Assembly (NCBI GenBank): GCA_964486845.1
Contig: CAZAQY010000010.1
Location: 1 to 64,000, forward strand
Length of the DNA stretch: 64,000 bases
DNA from: Anammoximicrobium sp964486845
GTDB lineage: Bacteria > Planctomycetota > Planctomycetia > Pirellulales > Pirellulaceae
Direction of reading: 5' to 3'
The translations under genes and the position numbers were made by a program. The stretch's first letter is position 1. Each line of letters starts with the position of its first letter. A model generated the notes under the pieces. It had not been told where the DNA came from, did not search any database, and worked only from the letters and a program-made list of their open reading frames with translations. Below are positions 1 through 8,972 of this stretch, one piece after another.

Positions 1-1
1 C

Positions 2-253
2 GATCCAACCCCCCGGCTCCGAAAAACTGGCTCCCTGTTCCGCCGGGCGCCGCAATCCGGCGCTGGAACGAATCTTGCCGGGACTTTGCATCTATACGAG
101 GGGGCACGGGGCACCAACTTCTATTCATTGGACGGTACGGCCGCCGATCCCGTGCTGCTGCTGAACGAACCGCTGATCGAGGCCTTGCGAAACGGCCCGT
201 TCAAGGATAAGGTGTCGGCATACCGGCCTCCGGCGCGCGGGCCGGGAACGTGA
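2..253 (+). CDS. C-terminal fragment of an unidentified protein (runs off left edge)
   Basis: An open frame enters from the left edge and stops with TGA at 251-253, giving 83 residues. Composition is protein-like, with a segment around LHLYEGARGTNFYSLDG and a C-terminus rich in Pro and Gly. No family is recognised. It points toward the ceramidase-like gene, and a palindromic repeat lies between them. The start and most of the protein are outside the window. Confidence 0.5.
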   Translation, partial: DPTPRLRKTGSLFRRAPQSGAGTNLAGTLHLYEGARGTNFYSLDGTAADPVLLLNEPLIEALRNGPFKDKVSAYRPPARGPGT

Positions 254-284
254 GCATCGTTTGAGAGACAACTGTCCAGGGTTT

Positions 285-320
285 GTTGCTGATCATCCCA
301 CGGAGCGGGATGGCTACTTT
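285..320 (+). repeat. Palindromic intergenic repeat, family 1, copy 1
   Basis: Core ATCCCAC-GGA-GCGGGAT followed by GGCTACTTT. Two further copies lie at 11512-11547 and 14189-14225. The stem bases differ between copies but mostly pair, so the hairpin itself seems conserved. It lies just before the start of the ceramidase-like gene. Confidence 0.75.
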
Positions 321-341
321 GAACTTGAAAGGAAAGACCAA

Positions 342-1772
342 ATGAACCGATTGGCATTTCTGCTTCTGGCGACGATTGCGTTTCTGGCGGCGTCCGCCAC
401 TGCTGGCGCGGCGGACAAGAAGCCCTTCCGGGCCGGGGTGGCCACCAGCAATATCACTCCGTGGCTCGGCGACGGGCTGGTGGGCAACTTCGGCACTCCG
501 CCGCCCGCCCAGCACGTCCACGACGAGTTGCACGCGCGGTGTTTCGTCCTGGACGACGGCACGACCCGGATCGCGCTGGTCGTCAGCGACAACATCTACA
601 TCAGCCGCGAAGTGCTGGACGACGCCAAACGGCAGGTGACCGAGGCGACTGGTTTGCCCGCGGACCAGATGCTGATGTCCGGCACGCACACGCACTCGTC
701 GGTCAGTGCCCGCTGGAGGAATCCGCTGCAGCCGGAGAAGGAATTCACCGAATACCAGCGGTTCGTGGCCCATCGCATCGCCGACGGCGTGCGGTGTGCG
801 ATCAACAATCTCCAGCCGGCGCGCATCGGCTGGGGCACGGCGGACCTGCCGGGGCAGGTGTTCTGCCGGCGCTGGCTGATGAAACCCGGCACCGAGTTGT
901 TCAACCCGTTCGGCGAACCGGACCAGGCCAGGATGAACCCTGGCAACAGCCCCAATCTGCTCAAGCCCGCCGGGCCGGTCGATCCGCAGATCGCGTTTCT
1001 CGCGCTGCAGACGCTCGACGGCCGGCCGTTGGGCCTGCTGGCCAATTACTCACTGCATTACGTCGGCGGGACCGGGCCCAATCACATCTCGGCTGACTAC
1101 TTCGGCGTGTTTTGCGATCGCATCCAGCAATTGCTGGGCGCCGATCGGCAGGATCCGCCTTTTGTGGGCGCGATGAGCAATGGCACCAGCGGGAACATCA
1201 ACAATATCGACTTCTCGAAGCCTCGTGAAAAACGCCAGCCGTACGAGCAGATCCGGCTGGTCGCCGACCAGTGCGCCCAAGCGGTGTTCCAGCAGTACGA
1301 CGAGCTCACGTGGCACGATTGGGTGCCGCTGGGGATGCGGCAGCGGGAATTGGAGCTGGGGGTGCGCAAGCCAACGCCGGCCCAACTGGCACACGCCAAG
1401 AAAGTCCTGGCCGAGCCCGAGCGGCCCGACAAGTTCCCGCACGAACGGAACTACGCTCAGAAGGCCATCCAGCAATTGGAGTCGCCCGACACGGTTCGCG
1501 TCGTGCTCCAGTCCGTGCGGATCGGCGAGTTGGGCATTTTCGCCATCCCCTTCGAGGTGTTCTCGGAAATTGGCCTGGAGTTGAAGGCCCGCAGTCCCTT
1601 CAAGCCGAGCTTTACGATGGAACTGGCCAACGGCGGCTATGGCTATCTGCCCACGCCCGAGCAACACGAGTTGGGCGGCTACGAGACATGGCTGGGCACC
1701 AACAAGGTGGAAGTCGAGGCCTCGGTCAAGATCGTCAAAACCTTGCTGGAGATGTCCGGCGAATTGAAGTGA
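342..1772 (+). CDS. Secreted neutral/alkaline ceramidase-like protein
   Basis: A 476-residue protein with a Sec signal peptide (hydrophobic residues 4-22, likely cleavage near Ala24). The ATG at 342 is preferred over an upstream in-frame start at 261 because it has an AGGAAAG ribosome site and begins the signal peptide; the longer version would translate a palindromic repeat. Motifs of the neutral/alkaline non-lysosomal ceramidase N-terminal domain are visible: GTHTHSS near residue 114 (zinc-ligand region) and MSNGTSGNINN near 278, matching the family's SNAGDVSPN region. Family members hydrolyse N-acyl sphingosines, but planctomycetes hold many paralogues of unknown substrate. It lacks the extra C-terminal Ig-like domain of classical ceramidases, so the substrate is open. 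Confidence 0.75.
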   Translation: MNRLAFLLLATIAFLAASATAGAADKKPFRAGVATSNITPWLGDGLVGNFGTPPPAQHVHDELHARCFVLDDGTTRIALVVSDNIYISREVLDDAKRQVTEATGLPADQMLMSGTHTHSSVSARWRNPLQPEKEFTEYQRFVAHRIADGVRCAINNLQPARIGWGTADLPGQVFCRRWLMKPGTELFNPFGEPDQARMNPGNSPNLLKPAGPVDPQIAFLALQTLDGRPLGLLANYSLHYVGGTGPNHISADYFGVFCDRIQQLLGADRQDPPFVGAMSNGTSGNINNIDFSKPREKRQPYEQIRLVADQCAQAVFQQYDELTWHDWVPLGMRQRELELGVRKPTPAQLAHAKKVLAEPERPDKFPHERNYAQKAIQQLESPDTVRVVLQSVRIGELGIFAIPFEVFSEIGLELKARSPFKPSFTMELANGGYGYLPTPEQHELGGYETWLGTNKVEVEASVKIVKTLLEMSGELK

Positions 1773-1862
1773 CGGCGTTCGGTTGGACGATGCCAGTCCC
1801 GAACGCGCACCCGAGCCACCTCTTGGCGGCGTACCGATCTGGACGCCGCCTGCCGATGGTCC

Positions 1863-2672
1863 CTATCCCTCTGTGAAATGATCGGCCGTCAAGTGGCCCA
1901 CAGACCAGCTTCCTGATTGCCGCACAATCACCATGATCGTGCTGTTGAAATTCGAATCGATGCACCAGATGCTCCCCTGGTGCTCGTCGTAGGCCAACGC
2001 CATCCAGACGTGAGACGAGTTCGCGCACTTGTCACCGTGGATCATGCCGTCCTTGTCGAAGTCGGCCAGGTTGTAGCCGCTGTGGGCATAGCGAGGATTC
2101 GCCGCGAAAGGTCGGATGGCCCACCGATAACCCAATTCGCAATTCGTGTCATGGTAGCTCCAGCCGTTCTCCTTCCGCCAATACTGCTCGAAGTACCTGA
2201 TGATGATCTGGCGGCGACCGCGGGCCTCCCGGCTGCTGCCTGACGTAGCGGTAAAGTAAGGACCCGCGACCCGCTGCTTGCCGTCGATGGCCGCGCACAA
2301 TCGGTACATGGTGCCGGGCTTGATGCTCTCGTGACGCACGTCCGCCCGGCCCTCCTTGAGTTCGGTTTTGATCGTGTGCGTCTCCGCCGAATTGCTGAGG
2401 CACGTCAACTGGACTTCCAGTTGACCGCTGAGCGGTTCGTCCAGCATGATCGGGATATAGTCCGCCGCATCGATCTTCGCGATTGCCTTCCAGTCGTAGA
2501 TCGCAGAGGCTTTCGGCAAGGCGAGGTACTGGTCGTCGTACACTTGACCGTAACGGCTGACGTCATTGGACGAATACGATCGGCGGCGACGCAAGACGCG
2601 AGGCCACGCCATCGCCGTTTCACTAACAAACAGAATCAACAACAGACAGACGATCGAGTTCTTCCAGTTCAT
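1863..2672 (-). CDS. Secreted protein of unknown function
   Basis: A 269-residue protein with a clear signal peptide (hydrophobic ILFVSETAMA, cleavage near residue 22) followed by an Arg-rich stretch RVLRRRRS. Start chosen at 2672 because AAGGGG lies just upstream and it begins the signal peptide; the frame stays open further upstream but that part looks non-coding. The middle (about residues 80-140) reads like a beta-sandwich module. The C-terminal third has several Cys, and His and Asp residues (GDKCANSSHVW, GSIWCIDSN) that could form disulfides or an active site. I do not recognise the family. It is convergent with the ceramidase-like gene. Confidence 0.65.
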   Translation of the reverse strand: MNWKNSIVCLLLILFVSETAMAWPRVLRRRRSYSSNDVSRYGQVYDDQYLALPKASAIYDWKAIAKIDAADYIPIMLDEPLSGQLEVQLTCLSNSAETHTIKTELKEGRADVRHESIKPGTMYRLCAAIDGKQRVAGPYFTATSGSSREARGRRQIIIRYFEQYWRKENGWSYHDTNCELGYRWAIRPFAANPRYAHSGYNLADFDKDGMIHGDKCANSSHVWMALAYDEHQGSIWCIDSNFNSTIMVIVRQSGSWSVGHLTADHFTEG

Positions 2673-3102
2673 GTCAGCCCCTTTGATACGTGTGATTTGG
2701 CCACGATTGCCTGGTGCTAGATCGCTTCGTTGAGCGCCAGTAGTCGGCCAGCAGCGTTTCGTGGGCAAATGATGGGTGGGTATTTGGGTAGGTGAGCAAT
2801 TCTGGTCATTTGGCGTCGAGTTTGCGGGATAATTTAGCAGTGTGCTGCTCCATTGACGAGCGGGGGTAGCAGCTTTTTTCGGCTTTGTTTGCGGAGTTGG
2901 CCTCATCAGGCGACAAGGGATATGTTTATCGCGTTTCCTGTTTTCGATAATTGAACGCGCGACGACGGCCTTCAAGTGGCGGCCACAAGCGATGCGCTGC
3001 CACGTGCCGGTGATCCGACGCTGCTCCTCTTGCTCCGGACACGGGAATACCAGTATGCTCTGGCGGCCGATGCACGGCAGCATCGGATCGAGGTGATTTG
3101 CG
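2673..3102. other. Intergenic region without recognised gene
   Basis: About 430 bases upstream of the secreted-protein gene. It should hold that gene's promoter, but I could not pick a convincing one. Open frames here are low-quality extensions or antisense shadows. Confidence 0.4.
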
Positions 3103-3315
3103 ATGAAGTTCTTGGTTTCCATTTTCTCGTCCGAGAAAGCCCGCGTCAGCGCCACCGGATCGTGGCTGGTCACTGCGGACAGTGCCGATCACGCGATTGG
3201 CTTGGCCAAGTTTTTTGCCGACCCCGGATTCTGGCCGGAAGGCTCCACATGGCTGTGCGTCCCGCTGGACGACAATTCAGACGCCTGGGATGCAGGGGCG
3301 TGGAATCCGGCTTGA
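3103..3315 (+). CDS. Small hypothetical protein (70 aa)
   Basis: Starts with ATG preceded by GAGGTGA at good spacing. The product is balanced in composition, unlike the Arg/Pro-rich shadow frames around it: residues 1-25 could form strands (KFLVSIFSS), followed by a helix-like DHAIGLAKFFADPGF and an acidic Trp-containing C-terminus. No family recognised. It stands alone, about 150 bases before the PurF-like gene. A real small gene is likely but not proven. Confidence 0.5.
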   Translation: MKFLVSIFSSEKARVSATGSWLVTADSADHAIGLAKFFADPGFWPEGSTWLCVPLDDNSDAWDAGAWNPA

Positions 3316-3471
3316 CGCCTTGTTTCCCATTCCGAGTTCGACCTGCGTCAACGCGGAGCATCCTCCAGCCGTTGTCCTGAACTCGCAACCTTGACTGCCC
3401 CCTTCCCTCTTGTCGGCGCGTCGGGTTAACATGGCCGGGCGAACTGAGGCAGGACTTGCGGAGGAAGGGAT

Positions 3472-4920
3472 ATGAGCGGGTTCTTTGGGGTGGCGGCGAA
3501 AAGCGATTGTGTGGCGGACCTGTTTTACGGCACGGATTACCACAGCCACCTGGGAACCATGCGGGGGGGGCTGGCGACCTGGGGCCCCGATCGCTTTATC
3601 CGTTTCATCCATGACATCACCAATGCCCAATTCCGCAGCAAGTTCGAGGACGACCTGCCGCACCTGCAGGGCAATCTGGGCATCGGCGTGATCAGCGACT
3701 TTGAGGACCAGCCGCTGATCATCGGCTCGCATCTGGGCACGTATGCGCTGGCCACGGTGGGCCGCATCTTGAATCTCGACGAGTTGGCTGCCGAGGCGTT
3801 TCGGGGACGCGCGACGCACTTCTCGGAAATGGGCGGCAGCGGCATCAACCCGACGGAACTGGTGGCGACCCTGATCAACCGGGAAAGCAACTTCGCGGCG
3901 GGCATCGCTTACGCGCAGCAGGCGATCAAAGGATCGTGTTCCCTGCTGGTGTTGACCCGCGACTCGATCTACGCGGCGCGGGACCGGCTGGGCCGCACGC
4001 CGGTCGTCATCGGCTGCAAACCCGGAGCGTATGCCGCTACGCTGGAGACGTGCGCGCTGCCGAATTTGGATTACGACGTCGATCGCTACTTGGGGCCCGG
4101 CGAGATCGTCCGGCTGGCGGCCGACGGCGTCGAAACCTTGAAACCGCCCGGCCGAGAGATGCAGATCTGCGCCTTTCTCTGGATCTATTACGGTTATCCG
4201 GCGTCGTCTTACGAAGCCATCAACGTCGAAGCGGTCCGCAATCGCTGCGGCGCGGCGCTGGCGCGGGCCGACGATGTCCAGGTCGACCTGGTGGCCGGCA
4301 TTCCCGATTCCGGCAGCGGCCATGCCATCGGCTACGCCAACGAATCAGGCACTGCCTACGGGCGGCCGTTTGTGAAGTACACGCCGACCTGGCCGCGGAG
4401 TTTCATGCCCCAGGACCAGCGCGTCCGCGATCTGGTCGCCCGCATGAAGCTAATCCCCATTCGCGAGGTGATCCACGGCAAGCGGGTGCTGTTCTGCGAA
4501 GACTCGATCGTCCGCGGCACGCAACTCCGCGACACCGTCCGGCGACTGTTCGAGTACGGGGCCAAGGAAGTTCACATGCGGCCGGCCTGTCCGCCGTTGA
4601 TCTACGGCTGCAAGTTCCTGAAATTCTCTCAGTCCCGTTCCGAGCTGGACCTGGCCGCGCGCCAGGCCATCAAGGAACTGGAGGGCGAAGACGACAAACA
4701 CTTGGAGGACTACGCCGACGCGGACTCCGAGCGGCACGCCGCGATGGTCGAGCGCGTCCGGCAACAGCTGGGGCTGACGTCACTGAAGTACCAGCGTTTG
4801 GACGACCTGATCGAAGCCATCGGCTTGCCCAAAGGGCGCGTCTGTACCTACTGCTGGGACGGCTGCGAGTCGTGTACCAGACAGTTGTGGCTGGTCCCGT
4901 CCCCGGGCAAGTCGCCGTGA
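3472..4920 (+). CDS. PurF-like amidophosphoribosyltransferase paralogue with Ser in place of the N-terminal Cys
   Basis: 482 residues with the two-part layout of glutamine PRPP amidotransferase: an N-terminal Ntn-hydrolase half and a C-terminal phosphoribosyltransferase half. The PRPP loop VLFCEDSIVRGTQL at about residues 339-352 matches the PurF signature. The ATG follows AGGAAGGG. Canonical PurF begins MCGI, where Cys becomes the N-terminal nucleophile that cleaves glutamine; here it begins MSGFFG, and the usual RGQD region reads RGG. A Cys cluster near the C-terminus (CTYC, CESC, about 457-470) could bind metal or an Fe-S cluster as in Bacillus-type PurF. Either Ser acts as nucleophile or ammonia replaces glutamine. 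A canonical PurF elsewhere in the genome is likely. Confidence 0.8.
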   Translation: MSGFFGVAAKSDCVADLFYGTDYHSHLGTMRGGLATWGPDRFIRFIHDITNAQFRSKFEDDLPHLQGNLGIGVISDFEDQPLIIGSHLGTYALATVGRILNLDELAAEAFRGRATHFSEMGGSGINPTELVATLINRESNFAAGIAYAQQAIKGSCSLLVLTRDSIYAARDRLGRTPVVIGCKPGAYAATLETCALPNLDYDVDRYLGPGEIVRLAADGVETLKPPGREMQICAFLWIYYGYPASSYEAINVEAVRNRCGAALARADDVQVDLVAGIPDSGSGHAIGYANESGTAYGRPFVKYTPTWPRSFMPQDQRVRDLVARMKLIPIREVIHGKRVLFCEDSIVRGTQLRDTVRRLFEYGAKEVHMRPACPPLIYGCKFLKFSQSRSELDLAARQAIKELEGEDDKHLEDYADADSERHAAMVERVRQQLGLTSLKYQRLDDLIEAIGLPKGRVCTYCWDGCESCTRQLWLVPSPGKSP

Positions 4921-4973
4921 GCGGGGCGGGGCGATCATGCCGGATTTGCCGCGACGTTGCAGAAGTCTCCCTG

Positions 4974-4998
4974 TAGGACGGATTGCCAATCCGTCCTA
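4974..4998. repeat. Perfect 25-base palindrome, family 2, copy A
   Basis: Arms TAGGACGGATTG and CAATCCGTCCTA around one central C. It lies where the sigma-factor fragment loses its 3' part. A shorter copy is at 7882-7900. Confidence 0.85.
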
Positions 4999-5011
4999 TG
5001 ACGAGAAGCAG

Positions 5012-5263
5012 GCGCCGCAGGCAATCGCCGATCTTGTGGCGAGTGATGGACCAGAGCCACGCGCGGAACGCGCCTGAGCCGGCGTGCCGGAACTCGGCAA
5101 ATCGCTGCGACACGGTGCGAAGGGACTCCTGAACGACATCCGCGGCGTCTTCGGACGCCAACCCCGCCTTGCGCGACCAGCGGTAGATCAGCGGTCCGTA
5201 GATCTCCACCAGTCGCCGCCATGCGTCTGGGGGGCGAGGCAACGTGATCGGGCAAAAAATCAA
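5012..5263 (-). pseudogene. Truncated ECF-type sigma factor (region 2 only)
   Basis: About 84 codons encode sigma region 2 in planctomycete style: WRRLVEIYGPLIYRW, then ASEDAADVVQESL, then FRAWLWSITRHKIGDCLRR, the helices that bind core polymerase and the -10 element. After CLRR the frame runs into a perfect palindromic repeat (4974-4998) and no region 4 follows. The N-terminal end is also uncertain: the only in-frame start is TTG at 5263, without a good ribosome site. I infer a gene cut by deletion or repeat insertion. A region-2-only protein is possible but less likely. Confidence 0.6.
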
Positions 5264-5374
5264 CTGCCGCCGGACGTTCTTGTTTTCCTGCGGCGACGCC
5301 GCCAGAATTGAACGCGGGAACTTGGACTTCTACGGCACGGCCGCTGGAACTTGCTGAAACGGAGCTTGTGAAGC

Positions 5375-7867
5375 ATGAAACCGTCACGATTGGCTGCCGG
5401 GATGATCGTCTGTTTGTTCATAGGCGTCGGGCTGTTGCACGAGTCGCGGGCTGCCCAGAATCCGCCACCCCGTTTGCGACCGCCTGGAGGCGGCACTACG
5501 AGCGACTTGCATGAGTCGCCGGCAGGTCAAGAAGCAGCGAGTCGGGAGCTGGCGCTGACCGTGCGGGACATGACGGGGCTGGACGGTCTGCGGCCCGTGA
5601 CCGGGGGGGTGCCGCTGGCCGCCGGGGCTGCGCCGCGGGGAGCGGCCTTCGTGTTGACCGGCGAGCAAGGCGGGATGGTGCCCTGCCAAAGCCGCGTGTT
5701 GACGCGTTGGAAGGACGGCAGTGCGCGCTGGGTGCTGCTGGATTTCCAGGCGGCGCCTCCGCCGGACGGGACAGCGCGGTTCACGCTTCGTTGGAAGGGC
5801 CAAGGGGATGCGCCGGCACCGAGCCTGCCGGTGCAGACGGTGGACGAGGCGAAGGGAATCCTGCAGACCGGCACGATGCGACTCGGCCCGGCAGACGGCG
5901 GGGTGCTGAGCGTCGGCGATCGACTGGACGTCCGCTTCACCCTGATCGACGGCGCGGGGCGGCGTTGCCGAGGCGCCGTCGAATCCTGCGCCGTAGAAGC
6001 CGGCGGGCCGGTGCGCGGGACGATCCTGCTGCGAGGCGCCTTTCGCTCTCCGGATGGGTCTCGTGTCCTCGGCTTCCGGCTGCGGGTCTCCGTCTTTGCC
6101 GGACTGTCCCGCGTGCTGCTGGAACCGCATCTGTTGGTCGATGCCGACACGGGGGTGATCCACCGGGTCCGCGAGTTGTCGCTGGAGATCGTATCGCGCT
6201 CGCCGCTGAAGGGCGTGCAACTCGGCGGTGCGGCGAAAAAGAGTTCTGGGGCGAGCGTCCGGCTGTTGCAGGTTGACGACGAGACTTGCCGGTTCGAAGG
6301 TGCCGAGGGGACGGGCTCCAAGGCGCCCGGATGGGCCGAGCTGACCGACGCTGCGGGCACCGTGGGGGTCGCCATGCGCGATTTCTGGCAGCAGTGGCCG
6401 AAGAGTATCGAAGCTGAGGCTCACGGCCTCAAAATCGGACTGTTTCCCACGTTTTCCGCAGGCGCCTTCGCGCACATGGAACCGTGGTACAAGCACCAAT
6501 ACCTGTTCGACGGCGACTGTTACCAGTTGCGGATGGGCCAATCGCGCCGCTGGCAGATTTGGCTCGACGTGCAAGGCGGCGGCGACGCCCTGGTCCGCAG
6601 TGCCAACGCGCCGCTGGTGGCCGCGGCCGATCCGGCGCAGGCCATCGCCGCCGGAACCTGGGGCCCGATCGCGGCGGCGGGCAGTCCCGGCATGGAAGAC
6701 TACGATCGGTGGGCGGAGAATCTGTTCGTCAACGGCTACTTGAACAGCATCCACCAGCAGCGCGACTACGGCGCCATGAATTGGGGCGACTGGTGGGGCG
6801 AACGCGGCTGTAACTGGGGCAACCACGAATACGATACGCCGAAGCAGATCCTGGTCCAGTTCGCCCGCACGGGCGATCCCAAGTACCTGTACGTCGGCGA
6901 TACCGCCGCGCGGCATACCAGCGAAGTCGACGTCATCCAATTCGTCAACGCGGACCTGACGGACTTTTTCCACAAGACCGCCGGGCGCGATCCCAACTAT
7001 CCGATCCGGCCGGGCATGGTACACGAACACTGCGTCGGCCACGTGAGCGGCTTCTATCCGGTGGACCGCATTCGCGAACTGTACGTGTCGCTGGGCATCG
7101 GCAAGACCGACCGGCCGTACCTCTGCCTCGATCCGTACAACCTGGGTCACATCTGGACTCAGGGGATGGTGTACGACTACTTCCTGACGGGCGATCCGTG
7201 GCTGAAGGAGACGGTGGAAAAAATCGGTGCCAATCTGGCCCAGCTGGTCGAGGACCGGAAGTTCTCGTTCAAGGGAGGCAGCCATTCCGGCCGCGTCAAT
7301 GGCTGGACCATGCTGGCCATCGCCGGAGCCTACGAGCTGGATTTCGACGACCGCTACCTGAAAGCGATGAAACTGCTGGCCGACGACGCCCTGTCCGAGC
7401 AGGACCCGGAGACGGGCGGGTGGCGCTACAGGCTGCCCTGGGGCCACTGCTACTGCGACACCAAGCACTGGGGAGAAGCGACTTTCATCGGCGCGATTCG
7501 GCTGAACGGGCTCAGCAAGTACCACGAACTGACCGGCGATCCGCGCATTCCCGAAGCCGTGCGGCGCGGGGTGGCGCACATCAATCGGGACACGTGGGAG
7601 GAGCAGTACAGCGGCTGGCGTTACACGTCCTGCCCCAAGTCAGGATCCGGCCCCGGCCGCCAGGACGGCGTGATCGTCATGGCGCTGGTCAACAGCGTCA
7701 GCATGACGGGCGACGCCGACCAGCTGCGCGTCCTCCGCCAGGCGTGGGAAGCGAAATTCGAGCGGTTGCTCGTAGCCCCCACGTCGGGGCCCGGCCTGGG
7801 AAAGACGTACTCCACCATCATGTACGGTTGCCCCGAGGCCATGCACTTGTTCGTCAAAGGGCCGTGA
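5375..7867 (+). CDS. Secreted PcRGLX/YetA-like polysaccharide lyase-family protein
   Basis: 830 residues with a signal peptide (hydrophobic MIVCLFIGVGLL, cleavage near residue 27). The N-terminal third reads like the RIFT-barrel domain of exo-rhamnogalacturonan lyase PcRGLX and YetA (VPLAAGAAPRGAAFVL, SRVLTRWKDGSARWVLLDF). The central and C-terminal parts (from about 440) are Trp/His-rich and look like an alpha/alpha barrel (NWGDWWGERGCNWGNHEYD, GMVHEHCVGHVSGFY, GHIWTQGMVYDYF). Known members remove disaccharides from rhamnogalacturonan, consistent with rhamnulokinase 7 kb away. Substrate is inferred only. It sits between two copies of palindrome family 2. ATG at 5375 follows GGAG. Confidence 0.7.
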   Translation: MKPSRLAAGMIVCLFIGVGLLHESRAAQNPPPRLRPPGGGTTSDLHESPAGQEAASRELALTVRDMTGLDGLRPVTGGVPLAAGAAPRGAAFVLTGEQGGMVPCQSRVLTRWKDGSARWVLLDFQAAPPPDGTARFTLRWKGQGDAPAPSLPVQTVDEAKGILQTGTMRLGPADGGVLSVGDRLDVRFTLIDGAGRRCRGAVESCAVEAGGPVRGTILLRGAFRSPDGSRVLGFRLRVSVFAGLSRVLLEPHLLVDADTGVIHRVRELSLEIVSRSPLKGVQLGGAAKKSSGASVRLLQVDDETCRFEGAEGTGSKAPGWAELTDAAGTVGVAMRDFWQQWPKSIEAEAHGLKIGLFPTFSAGAFAHMEPWYKHQYLFDGDCYQLRMGQSRRWQIWLDVQGGGDALVRSANAPLVAAADPAQAIAAGTWGPIAAAGSPGMEDYDRWAENLFVNGYLNSIHQQRDYGAMNWGDWWGERGCNWGNHEYDTPKQILVQFARTGDPKYLYVGDTAARHTSEVDVIQFVNADLTDFFHKTAGRDPNYPIRPGMVHEHCVGHVSGFYPVDRIRELYVSLGIGKTDRPYLCLDPYNLGHIWTQGMVYDYFLTGDPWLKETVEKIGANLAQLVEDRKFSFKGGSHSGRVNGWTMLAIAGAYELDFDDRYLKAMKLLADDALSEQDPETGGWRYRLPWGHCYCDTKHWGEATFIGAIRLNGLSKYHELTGDPRIPEAVRRGVAHINRDTWEEQYSGWRYTSCPKSGSGPGRQDGVIVMALVNSVSMTGDADQLRVLRQAWEAKFERLLVAPTSGPGLGKTYSTIMYGCPEAMHLFVKGP

Positions 7868-7881
7868 AGTCGCGGAAGCGG

Positions 7882-7900
7882 GACGGATTGCCAATCCGTC
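7882..7900. repeat. 19-base palindrome, family 2, copy B
   Basis: Arms GACGGATTG and CAATCCGTC around a central C, immediately after the lyase-like gene stop. Same core as 4974-4998. It may act as a transcription terminator or mark an insertion footprint. Confidence 0.8.
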
Positions 7901-7941
7901 GTACCAAGAAGTCACTGCAATATCAGGGTGGAGACGGAACC

Positions 7942-8403
7942 ATGAGTCTTTGCTGCAGCCCGCGTTCCGGCGAACGTGGCGACCATCGTGGAACTACCGG
8001 ATCTGGTCCAGCAACGGTGCTTGTTGCCTGCGCGGTTCTGGCTTGCTCCATCGCCGCCTCGGCGGCGCAGGAGCGCGGCATGGCAGCGCTCCTGTCGCTG
8101 GACGGGACCGAAGGCGTTAGGGACACGTACGCCCGCGAGGGAATGGCGCGGTTCCTGACGACCGCCTCCGGCGAAAACAACACGGTGGACGGCAAGGGCG
8201 CGATCCACTTCGGCGCCAAGACTGCGGCTGAGGCCGAGGGCAGCCAGTACTTCGGCATCATGGTTTCCCTGCCGAAGCCGACGGATCTCAGCCGGCACCG
8301 GCTCGCCTTCCACGCCCGCACCAATCATCCGGGGACCACGCCCGCGTTTTACGTCCGGGCCTACAATCAGGGAGACAACAAGCCCGCCTGGAGCTTCAAC
8401 TGA
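7942..8403 (+). pseudogene. N-terminal piece of a disrupted secreted protein
   Basis: 153 codons from ATG at 7942 with a probable signal peptide (VLVACAVLACSIAASAA, unusually far in, near residues 26-43). The rest resembles a carbohydrate-binding beta-sandwich (FGAKTAAEAEGSQYFGIMVSL, HRLAFHARTNHPG). The frame ends inside what should be a longer protein (KPAWSFN, stop). Next to the stop another frame begins with lyase-like sequence, so this looks like the first fragment of a decayed gene covering 7942-10129. A sequencing error could also explain one of the breaks. Confidence 0.5.
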
Positions 8404-8972
8404 AACAAGGCCAGGACGCGCTCGATCGCGGCCAGCACACTTCCGTGGCCGGGACGTTGCGCTCGGTAGCCGAACGTTACATGCTGACGGGGCACAGCGC
8501 GGAGGCGGTGCTGTTCGTGGCCCTCTGGGACCTGTATGCCAAGAGTGCCGTGGCGGACCCGCGCAAGTACGGCGGACCTTGGGGATTCGACAGCGACTTC
8601 CCCTCGGCCCAGGTGGTCGCCGGCTGGGACCTGATCGAAGACGATCCCGTGCTGACCGACGAGCAGCGGCTGCGCACGACCAAGAGCATGGGACGGTGGC
8701 TGGCGGAAGCCGTGATCCCCAAGTGCGCGGGGGCCGCCGGCGGCACGCGCATGCCGCACAACCACCAAACGTTCCCCGGACTCGGAGCCCTGTTCGCCGG
8801 GCTCTATTTCTCCCAGCACTATGACGTCGCCGAAGGCCGCCTCTGGCTCGGCATCGCCGGCGCCATGTTCCAGCGCCAGGCCGGATACTTCAAGCCGTAC
8901 GAGGACTGCAACGGCTACCGATGGCTCACCAACGGACACCTGATGCGGACGGAAACAGCCTGCCCCGCTTGA
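8391..8972 (+). pseudogene. Middle piece of the disrupted gene: alginate lyase/heparinase-like helical domain
   Basis: The frame reads ELQLKQGQDALDRG from 8391, without a start codon until an internal ATG at 8445, then a helical-toroid style segment (RSVAERYMLTGH, VLFVALWDLYAKS, RMPHNHQTFPGLGALFAG, YFKPYEDCNGYRWLTNGHL). This resembles the alpha/alpha-toroid domain of alginate lyase/heparinase II-III-like proteins. It loses homology after NGHLM and stops at 8972, while the next frame overlaps it. Expected sequence between this part and the following beta-sandwich is missing, pointing to an internal deletion. Confidence 0.5.

Noticed and set aside
2673..3173. Upstream extension of the secreted-protein gene
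   Set aside because: The signal peptide and ribosome site are at 2672; the extension overlaps a better plus-strand small gene.
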